Shown one piece after another: positions 1 to 4,712 of a stretch of 6,286 nt of DNA; position 1 is the stretch's first letter, and the number at the start of each line of letters is the position of its first letter. Below the pieces are notes generated by a model that worked only from the letters and a program-made list of their open reading frames with translations, ran no database searches and was not told where the DNA came from. The DNA is from an uncultured Oscillospiraceae bacterium. Its GTDB lineage: Bacteria; Bacillota; Clostridia; Oscillospirales; Oscillospiraceae. The stretch covers positions 14,552 through 20,837 of the forward strand of contig CAJOCV010000026.1 of the NCBI GenBank assembly GCA_905233785.1, written 5' to 3'. Both the position numbers and the translations under genes were made by a program.

Positions 1-10
1 CGCGAGGGGT

Positions 11-74
11 CAAGGGGACTCTTCCCCTTGCGCATTTCTTTCCCCCATTTCTTTGGGCGTCCAAAGAAATGGGG
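11..74. repeat. Pair of stem-loops, repeat-like intergenic element (possibly cut by window edge)
   Basis: There are two perfect inverted repeats. CAAGGGGA (11-18) pairs with TCCCCTTG (23-30) around a 4-nt loop, and CCCCATTTCTTTGG (43-56) pairs with CCAAAGAAATGGGG (61-74) around GCGT. The CATTTCTTT of the left arm also occurs at 33-41, so the right arm (63-71) could pair with either copy. No U-tract follows the large stem, so it is not a standard terminator. The style (GGGG-TCA-AGGGG then hairpins) resembles the modules at 3379 and 3568, suggesting a dispersed repeat family; family membership is inference. Confidence 0.6.
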
Positions 75-76
75 CC

Positions 77-277
77 GCCGGAGGCATCCGAACGCTTGGT
101 GAAAAATTCATACGATATGGAAATTTTCAGAAGAAAACCGAGAGGCAAAGAAATAAAAAGCAAACGAGGAGTAGAAGCTGTTTTTTACCTCGCTATGACA
201 GACATATACCTATCTAAATCGTCGCGGAAAAGCTTGAATATTTCTGCTAAACGCCAAAAACGAAGCACCTAAAAGCT
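77..277. other. Intergenic stretch without a supported gene
   Basis: An open frame of 67 codons (69-272, plus) begins inside the hairpin above, lacks a ribosome binding site, is rich in Lys/Arg/Ser and resembles no family I know, so I do not call it a gene. The stretch is more AT-rich than its surroundings. A weak CGAGG/CCTCG pairing (165-169 with 188-192) is the only other structure seen. I see no promoter with two acceptable boxes. Confidence 0.5.
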
Positions 278-317
278 GGGGCTGTGAAGAAGAACTTTCT
301 TCACAGCCCCGGTTTTT
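278..317. terminator. Strong intrinsic terminator hairpin downstream of rubredoxin
   Basis: A perfect 14-bp stem, GGGGCTGTGAAGAA (278-291) with TTCTTCACAGCCCC (297-310), closes a 5-nt loop. On the plus strand it is followed by GGTTTTT. On the minus strand, the direction of the rubredoxin operon, it is followed by AGCTTTTAGG. It starts 20 nt beyond the rubredoxin stop codon and most likely ends that transcript, possibly working in both directions. Confidence 0.85.
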
Positions 318-330
318 AGTGTTTATACGA

Positions 331-465
331 TTATTCCTCGGGAGAGAAGTCTTCCTTGCCGACGCCGCAGAGCTCGCAGGCGAAATCGTCGGGCAGGTCG
401 TCCCACTTCACACCGGCCTCGTCCTCATCATAGACCCAGCCGCAGACATTGCAGACATAACGCAT
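331..465 (-). CDS. Short rubredoxin (44 aa)
   Basis: This is a small cytoplasmic one-electron carrier holding a single Fe(Cys)4 centre. The 44-residue product starts MRYVCNVCGWVYDEDEAG and has both rubredoxin knuckles: C5-x-x-C8-G and C30-x-x-C33-G-V, with the conserved LPDDF segment before the second pair and the GVGKEDF ending. Typical clostridial rubredoxins have about 52-54 residues. This one is shorter between the cysteine pairs (21 residues from C8 to C30), like the 45-residue Desulfovibrio desulfuricans type as I recall it. The ATG start at 465 is preceded by GAAAGGAG (475-482 on the complement) at good spacing. It lies 64 nt downstream of the reverse rubrerythrin on the same strand and is followed by a terminator, so the two form an operon. 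The likely role is electron delivery to the rubrerythrin. Family assignment is firm; the partner is inferred. Confidence 0.93.
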   Translation of the reverse strand: MRYVCNVCGWVYDEDEAGVKWDDLPDDFACELCGVGKEDFSPEE

Positions 466-489
466 TTTGATAATCTCCTTTCAAATATG

Positions 490-508
490 CTTCCCTCTTT
501 GAGGGAAG
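490..508. other. Small hairpin between rubrerythrin and rubredoxin
   Basis: CTTCCCTC (490-497) and GAGGGAAG (501-508) form a perfect 8-bp stem with a 3-nt loop, 21 nt after the rubrerythrin stop codon and just ahead of the rubredoxin ribosome binding site in the minus direction. No U-tract follows it, so it is more likely an mRNA stability or processing element, or a weak attenuator, than a full terminator. Confidence 0.5.
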
Positions 509-529
509 TACCCAAAGGGCAGCAAGGGC

Positions 530-1096
530 TTACTTGAAGTAACGCTCCAACAGACCCTTGAAGGCCTTGCCGTGGCGAGCCTCATCGCGCGCCATCTCAT
601 GGATGGTGTCGTGCAGAGCGTCAAGGTTGTACTTCTTGCAGAGCTTTGCCAGATCGGTCTTGCCGGCGGTGGCGCCGTTCTCGGCGTCTACGCGCACCTG
701 CAGATTCTTCTTGGTGGAGTCGCTAACGACCTCGCCCAGCAGCTCGGCAAACTTGGCGGCGTGCTCGGCCTCCTCAAGACCGGCCTTCTTCCAGTACTCG
801 CCGATTTCGGGATAACCCTCGCGCTCGGCGACGCGCGCCATGGCGAGATACATGCCGACCTCGGAGCACTCGCCCTCGAAGTTGGAGCGCAGACCCGCGA
901 TGATCTCATCGCGCACTTCCTGGGGAACCTCATCGGGGAAGACCTTGCCGACGCCGACCACATGCTCGGCCGCCCAGCTCAGCTCCTCGGCCTGCAGCGT
1001 GAAGCGGGAACCGGGAACCTTGCACACGGGGCACTTCTCGGGGGGCTCATTGCCCTCATGAACGTAACCGCATACAGGACATACCCATTTCTTCAT
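530..1096 (-). CDS. Reverse rubrerythrin (rubredoxin domain followed by ferritin-like diiron domain)
   Basis: This cytoplasmic non-haem iron protein probably reduces hydrogen peroxide (and oxygen) in anaerobes, taking electrons from NADH through rubredoxin. The rubredoxin-like knuckles C6-x-x-C9 and C22-x-x-C25 are at the N-terminus and the ferritin-like four-helix domain (about 60-188) follows, the opposite order to classical rubrerythrin. Diiron ligand motifs are visible: E76 in GECSE, E109-x-x-H112, E139 in the inter-helix segment, and E172-x-x-H175. The 188-residue length fits the clostridial reverse rubrerythrins. I chose the ATG at 1096 because AGGAGG (complement of 1105-1110) lies 8 nt upstream; the in-frame TTG at 1102 would leave only 2 nt. 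It is the first gene of an operon with the short rubredoxin and has its own promoter (1148-1176). I saw no PerR-like box. Confidence 0.95.
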   Translation of the reverse strand: MKKWVCPVCGYVHEGNEPPEKCPVCKVPGSRFTLQAEELSWAAEHVVGVGKVFPDEVPQEVRDEIIAGLRSNFEGECSEVGMYLAMARVAEREGYPEIGEYWKKAGLEEAEHAAKFAELLGEVVSDSTKKNLQVRVDAENGATAGKTDLAKLCKKYNLDALHDTIHEMARDEARHGKAFKGLLERYFK

Positions 1097-1147
1097 ATCC
1101 AAAACCTCCTGATAAAAACAGTTTTTCGCGTTTCTGCCGCTTCTATC

Positions 1148-1176
1148 AATTTACCATGCGGAGCATTTTTTGTAAA
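1148..1176 (-). promoter_or_regulatory. Promoter of the rubrerythrin-rubredoxin operon
   Basis: Reading the minus strand, TTTACA (complement of 1171-1176) and TAAATT (complement of 1148-1153) are separated by 17 nt, and a TGG precedes the -10 as in extended -10 promoters. This predicts a start near 1141 and a leader of about 45 nt carrying the AGGAGG at 1105-1110. The -35 and -10 boxes match consensus at 5/6 and 4/6. This is a sequence-based call only. Confidence 0.6.
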
Positions 1177-1180
1177 GAGA

Positions 1181-1207
1181 CTTTGCAAAAAAATCACGAT
1201 TGCAAAG
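1181..1207. promoter_or_regulatory. Inverted repeat between divergent promoters (candidate operator)
   Basis: CTTTGCAA (1181-1188) and TTGCAAAG (1200-1207) form a perfect 8-bp dyad with an 11-nt AT-rich spacer. It starts 4 nt beyond the -35 of the rubrerythrin promoter, and its right arm contains the proposed -35 (TTGCAA, 1200-1205) of the diguanylate cyclase promoter. The placement would suit a dimeric regulator acting on both genes. No regulator gene is in the window and I do not recognise the motif. Confidence 0.45.
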
Positions 1208-1228
1208 CGGCGCAAGCTGCGGTATTAT
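1200..1228 (+). promoter_or_regulatory. Probable promoter of the diguanylate cyclase gene
   Basis: TTGCAA (1200-1205, 4/6) and TATTAT (1223-1228, 5/6) are spaced 17 nt apart. The predicted start near 1235 gives a leader of about 43 nt ending in the AGGAGGGG ribosome binding site at 1263-1270. The -35 overlaps the right arm of the dyad at 1181-1207. Confidence 0.55.
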
Positions 1229-1277
1229 AAAGTTGGTGTTTATCGACAGAATTCAGAAGGTCAGGAGGGGGACGCTT

Positions 1278-2345
1278 GTGTACAGCGAGGAATATCTGCA
1301 CAGCTATCCATTTTTTTCTGAGGCGCTGAAAACCGTGCGTTTGGAGGCGCTGCATGATTCGCTGACAGGGCTTTTGAGCCGGCCGGCCATTTTGGCTCTG
1401 ATCCGGGATCTGATCCGCCTGAAGACTCCCTTCCGGCTTGGGATCCTGGATCTGGACAATTTCAAAAACATCAACGACCACTACGGGCACCACAGCGGCG
1501 ACCGGGTGCTCTCGCAGTTGGGCGCAGATCTGCGGGAATATGTAGGGGACGCCGGGCTGGTCGGTCGCTTCGGCGGGGACGAGTTTCTGATCGTCACGCT
1601 GCGGGACATCGACTATTCCGAGGCGCACCGCTTTTATAAGGAGCTTTTTGACGGCGAGCGGGTCCTTCGCCGGACACTGCGCTTCGAGGGGGAGAGCCAT
1701 TTCATCACCGCCACAGTCGGCAGCGCCGCCTTTCCCGCGGACGCTGACAGCTACGAGGCGGTTTTCGCGCTCGCGGACAAAACGCTCTATCGCGGCAAGA
1801 CCAAGGGGCGCAACTGCTTCATTCTCTATGTGCCAAGCAAGCATGAGTCCCTGCGCTTTCCGTCGGTGGGCGATCACGGGCTCTACGGCACCTTCCGCGC
1901 CATGGCGGAGGGCTTTGACAGCGGCGAGGATGCGTTTGACCGGCTTGCGCGGGGCTTTGCGCCCATGTGCGAGAGCCTGAGCCTGACCCAGCTTTTCTAT
2001 CTGGACAGCGCCGGAAGCCTGACGGACGTTCTGAACGCCCGTCCTCTCGGCAAGCCCGGGATGCCCCGGGCGATTGCCGATCACCATGTCTTTGCCCTTT
2101 CCGATCCCAAGGAGTTTGACGCGCAGCCGGACGCGCTCTTTACGCTTTTGCGCGGGGAGGCCATCGAATCCGTGCTGATGATCCGCGCGGGCAAGCCCGA
2201 GGAGGGTTTTGGCTGTCTTCTGCTCTGCCCCGAGGCGCACACCCGACACGTCTGGATCGACAGGGACTACGCCGCGGCCTTCTTCCTTTCCCGGATGCTG
2301 GCGCAGCATCTGCGTCTGAAGGCTCAACTCCCGGGCTCTGCGTAA
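1278..2345 (+). CDS. Diguanylate cyclase, GGDEF domain with C-terminal GAF-like domain
   Basis: The protein (355 aa) probably makes cyclic di-GMP from two GTP. The GGDEF domain spans about residues 22-185: DSLTGLLSR (27-35), the metal-binding D58-L-D60 followed by FKNINDHYGHHSGD, the intact signature GGDEF at 99-103, and ADKTLYRGKTKGRN (166-179). The usual inhibitory I-site (RxxD five residues before GGDEF) is absent; that position reads GDAG. Residues about 205-350 look like a GAF-type sensor (FDRLARGFAPMCESL, a GFGCLLL strand, a final helix); this part is a weaker call. There are no membrane segments, so it should be cytosolic. I chose the GTG at 1278 because AGGAGGGG (1263-1270) lies 7 nt upstream; the frame stays open back to a TTG at 1200, but that lies inside the promoter. 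Its end overlaps convergent spoIIP by 22 nt. Confidence 0.9.
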   Translation: MYSEEYLHSYPFFSEALKTVRLEALHDSLTGLLSRPAILALIRDLIRLKTPFRLGILDLDNFKNINDHYGHHSGDRVLSQLGADLREYVGDAGLVGRFGGDEFLIVTLRDIDYSEAHRFYKELFDGERVLRRTLRFEGESHFITATVGSAAFPADADSYEAVFALADKTLYRGKTKGRNCFILYVPSKHESLRFPSVGDHGLYGTFRAMAEGFDSGEDAFDRLARGFAPMCESLSLTQLFYLDSAGSLTDVLNARPLGKPGMPRAIADHHVFALSDPKEFDAQPDALFTLLRGEAIESVLMIRAGKPEEGFGCLLLCPEAHTRHVWIDRDYAAAFFLSRMLAQHLRLKAQLPGSA

Positions 2346-3307
2346 TCGCTGAGCGCTGACAGAGCCGGGGCAGCCGCTTCGCCGAAGAGACGGATGGCCG
2401 CGAGCGCTTCCTGCAGGGTGTTGCCGCTGCTGCCCACCTCGATGATGAGCGAGCCGGGCGTCAGGTGCTGGTTGTAGCGCTGAGGGACCAGGGACACCGG
2501 GCGCATCAGCGTCGGGTGCTCGAGGCTCACGCGCTCCTGCAGGTAAAGCGCAAGGGCGAGATTGCCCCGCCAGTTCGGGTGGCTCAGCCCGCTCTCATCT
2601 GTGCCGCAAAGCAGCATCACCTGGCTTGCCACCTCTCCCTCCTCCTCGGCCATGGTCTTGTACACCACGCCGTCGGAACCGAGGGCGTCCCGGTGAATAT
2701 CCAGTACGATCTGAATCCCCGGATTCTCCGCCAGGCAGCGCTCCACCGCTTCTCCCGAACGGGTGTAGGAGCCGGTATAACTGGGATAGTCGTATATTTC
2801 CCGGTCATGCAGGACATTCAATCCCGCATCCCGAAAAATTTGTGTCAGCTCGTCCCCCACCCTCACGATACTGTAGCGCGTGTCGGCGGTGCGGCGGTTG
2901 TCGTTGGCCTCATAACGGTCAAGTCCCGCCGGCGTGTAAGCCTCGCTGGCGTGGGTATGGATAATCAGAATCTGCGCGCCATCGGCTGGCAGCTTGATTT
3001 CCGGCGGGCGGCTCATCAGTTCCGGCACATTGATGTCGTAGCCGGTCTCGTTCTTGATGGCGAGGCCGCCGCGGATCGTGGTCTCCCGAATTTCCTCGGC
3101 ATTCACGCTCTCCATCACCTGCACCAGCATTCCCTCTGCGCGCTCCGCCTCCTCGACCCAGGCAGGTTCACACCCGGGTTCGACCGTCGGCGGCGCCGTC
3201 TCCACGCCGACCGGCTCTGCCTCCATCCCCGCCGCGGAAGCGGCGGAGAAAAGATACAGGCTCATCACAGCCAGTCCCAGCATGGCAAGCATTTTGGAAA
3301 TCTGCAT
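2324..3307 (-). CDS. spoIIP: Stage II sporulation protein P (SpoIIP), cell-wall amidase/endopeptidase
   Basis: SpoIIP is a peptidoglycan hydrolase (amidase and endopeptidase) that, with SpoIID and SpoIIM, degrades septal wall during engulfment of the forespore. Visible features are an N-terminal hydrophobic segment (about 6-26; membrane anchor or signal), a variable acidic, Pro-rich linker, then the catalytic domain: IIHTHASEAYTP (115-126), VLDIHRDA (201-208), a long helical middle and LIIEVGSSGNT (287-297). The His, Glu and Asp residues expected for zinc binding and catalysis are therefore present (H117/H119, E122, H205, E290). At 327 aa it is shorter than B. subtilis SpoIIP (about 400), mainly in the linker. 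The ATG at 3307 is preceded by GGGGGTG five nt upstream. It is not preceded by gpr, its frequent partner; upstream lies repeat DNA. Its 3' end overlaps the cyclase gene, so any terminator must lie inside that gene. Confidence 0.95.
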   Translation of the reverse strand: MQISKMLAMLGLAVMSLYLFSAASAAGMEAEPVGVETAPPTVEPGCEPAWVEEAERAEGMLVQVMESVNAEEIRETTIRGGLAIKNETGYDINVPELMSRPPEIKLPADGAQILIIHTHASEAYTPAGLDRYEANDNRRTADTRYSIVRVGDELTQIFRDAGLNVLHDREIYDYPSYTGSYTRSGEAVERCLAENPGIQIVLDIHRDALGSDGVVYKTMAEEEGEVASQVMLLCGTDESGLSHPNWRGNLALALYLQERVSLEHPTLMRPVSLVPQRYNQHLTPGSLIIEVGSSGNTLQEALAAIRLFGEAAAPALSALSDYAEPGS

Positions 3308-3378
3308 CGCCTCACCCCCATGGGAAAGGCTATGCGGGGGAAGAGCAAATCATGCATCGCAGCCACTCTGCCCCGATG

Positions 3379-3460
3379 CCAGGGGGGGAGCTCAAGGGGG
3401 AACGCCTCTGCCTTTTCGCCGCGCAGCTTTTCTGCGCAGCAAAACAGCCGGGCTGTTTTG
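3379..3460. repeat. Hairpin repeat module upstream of spoIIP
   Basis: The module begins CCAGGGGGGGAGCTCAAGGGGG and carries two perfect stems: GCGCAG/CTGCGC (3421-3426 with 3432-3437) and CAAAACAGC/GCTGTTTTG (3440-3448 with 3452-3460). Its first part aligns by eye with 3568-3627 (CCAGGGGG-AG-TCA-AGGGG, then CCTCTG, then TTTTCGCC, ending AAAACAG), so the two are probably copies of one family. The second stem ends in TTTT on the plus strand and could act as a weak terminator. The rest of 3461-3533 shows only weak pairings and no gene. Confidence 0.6.
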
Positions 3461-3541
3461 CCATATGCTCCTTGCAATGAGCGCTGGGCGAATGATCCAA
3501 AGAATCATCGATTGATTTGGCCATCCAATGGTCATTATGAG

Positions 3542-3782
3542 GTAACTGATATTCAGTCTTACGCGCCCCAGGGGGAGTTCAGAGGGGCTCTCTCCTCTGA
3601 TTTTTCGCCTCGCAAGGCGAAAAACAGGTTTAAATCCGTTTTTGAGGTAGCTTTGCCACCTCAAAAACACTCTGAGCCGAGCTGAGCGAGGCCTCGCGCC
3701 GACCAAAGCGGGCCTCAGCCCGCTGCGATAAGCGCGAGTGCCCCTAACTATTCAGGCCCCTGGAGGGGGACTGAATAGTTAC
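3542..3782. mobile_element. Miniature non-coding transposable element (MITE) with IS66-like ends and 8-bp target duplication
   Basis: The 241-bp segment is bounded by inverted ends: GTAACT-GAT-ATTCAGTC at the left (3542-3558) and the complement of GTAACTATTCAGTC at the right (3769-3782), identical apart from a 3-nt insertion. Exact direct repeats ATTATGAG flank it at 3534-3541 and 3783-3790. IS66-family elements are known for ends beginning GTAA and 8-bp duplications, so this is probably an IS66-mobilised MITE; the family link is inference. It encodes no protein. Inside are many stems: TCAGAGG/CCTCTGA (3579-3600), TTTTTCGCCT/AGGCGAAAAA (3601-3624), an 11-bp stem (3638-3668), GCGAGGCCTCGC (3686-3697), AGCGGGC/GCCCGCT (3707-3724). 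The right end also folds on itself (3745-3755 with 3771-3781). It sits 51 nt upstream of the yitT start. Confidence 0.8.
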
Positions 3783-3833
3783 ATTATGAGAATGAATGCC
3801 GAAAAACGAGGATATATATCAGGGGTGAGTACT

Positions 3834-4712
3834 ATGACGAAGTTCAGAGAATCCCGCCTTGTAAAAAAAGTGTTCCAGTACCTGATGGTCGCGCTGGGCG
3901 CGGTCATCTATGCCAGCGCGTTCCAGTTTTTCATGTTTCCGAACGAAATCGTGGCAGGCGGCGTCACCGGCATCGCCATGATCATCAACGCCGTCACCCA
4001 CTGGCCGGTGGGCGTCATGGTCATTCTTATGAATGTGCCGCTGTTTCTCGTCTCCTGGCGGCACTTCGGATTGGAGTATATGCTGGCCTCGCTTCTGGGC
4101 ATGGGACTTTCCTCCGTCCTGGTGGACGCTCTGTCCCTCACCGGTGTGGTACTGACCCGCGAGCCGATGCTCGCCGCCATCATCGGCGGCGTCATCAAGG
4201 GCGCGGGGCTCGGCATCATCTACTACTACAACGCCTCCACCGGCGGCATCGACATCGTCATCAAGTTCCTGCGCCAGCGCTATAACCACATCCAGTTCGG
4301 CACCATCATGCTCATTGTGGACGCGGTCATCGTGGTGGCTTATGCCGCGGTGCTTGGCAAATATGAGAGCGCGATGTACTCCATCATCGCCATGTATGTG
4401 GTCAGCAAGGTCATTGATCTCGTGCTCTACGGCATGGACAACTCCGCCCTCTGCCTGATCGTCAGCGATCAGAGCGGTGAACTGACGCAGAAGATCCTCT
4501 CAGGACATGTCCATCGCGGCGTCACGATCCTCGAGGGCGAGGGCGCCTACTCCCACAGGGAAAAGCATGTTATCATGTGCGTCGTCAAGCGCACCCAGAT
4601 CCCGGAGATGCGCCGCCTGGTCAAGAGCGTGGATGAACACGCCTTCTTTGTTGTCACCGACGCGAAAAACGTTTTCGGCAAGGGCTTTGAGAGCATCTCG
4701 GAGGTTCGCTGA
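3834..4712 (+). CDS. YitT family membrane protein (DUF161/DUF2179)
   Basis: This 292-aa integral membrane protein belongs to the YitT family; the function of the family is not firmly known, and transport is often suggested. The first 200 residues are strongly hydrophobic with about 5-7 predicted membrane segments (roughly 12-34, 38-54, 57-75, 81-100, 108-131, 157-175, 180-200), including the family-typical NEIVAGGVTGIAMI (37-50) and NASTGGIDIV (133-142). The C-terminal soluble domain (about 203-290) has the DUF2179 pattern: HRGVTILEGEGAYS, then a VVKRTQIPEMRRLVKSVDEHAFF segment and a GKGF end. The ATG at 3834 is preceded by AGGGGTGAG (3821-3829); the frame is open to 3738, but earlier starts lie in the transposable element or lack a ribosome binding site. 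It ends TGATG, overlapping the next gene by one base. I found no clear promoter between the element and the gene. Confidence 0.9.
   Translation: MTKFRESRLVKKVFQYLMVALGAVIYASAFQFFMFPNEIVAGGVTGIAMIINAVTHWPVGVMVILMNVPLFLVSWRHFGLEYMLASLLGMGLSSVLVDALSLTGVVLTREPMLAAIIGGVIKGAGLGIIYYYNASTGGIDIVIKFLRQRYNHIQFGTIMLIVDAVIVVAYAAVLGKYESAMYSIIAMYVVSKVIDLVLYGMDNSALCLIVSDQSGELTQKILSGHVHRGVTILEGEGAYSHREKHVIMCVVKRTQIPEMRRLVKSVDEHAFFVVTDAKNVFGKGFESISEVR

Noticed and set aside
69..272. 67-codon open frame on the plus strand
   Set aside because: Starts inside a stem-loop, has no ribosome binding site and resembles no known family.
1097..1102. TTG two codons upstream as the start of the reverse rubrerythrin
   Set aside because: It would leave only 2 nt after AGGAGG, whereas the ATG at 1096 has 8 nt.
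572..1321. 249-codon plus-strand open frame
   Set aside because: Antisense to the well-supported reverse rubrerythrin; its sequence shows no domain and it runs through the promoter region.
1194..2327. 377-codon minus-strand open frame
   Set aside because: Antisense to the diguanylate cyclase, whose GGDEF motifs are unmistakable; long antisense frames are common in GC-rich DNA.
3327..3353. Possible sporulation sigma-E type promoter upstream of spoIIP (ATGATT and CATAGCCT, 13-nt gap, minus strand)
   Set aside because: Too many mismatches to the known -10 pattern to report as a feature; sporulation control is expected but not shown.
3330..3524. Minus-strand frame across the first hairpin module, with AAGGAG before an internal ATG at 3464
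   Set aside because: The AAGGAG is only 3 nt from the ATG, and the product is just translated repeat sequence rich in Lys, Arg and Ser.
2465..3685. 406-codon plus-strand open frame
   Set aside because: Antisense to spoIIP and continues through repeat DNA and the transposable element; no recognisable protein features.
3738..3833. Earlier in-frame starts for yitT (GTG at 3738, ATG at 3786 and 3792)
   Set aside because: They fall in or next to the transposable element, lack a ribosome binding site and add residues unlike the family N-terminus.
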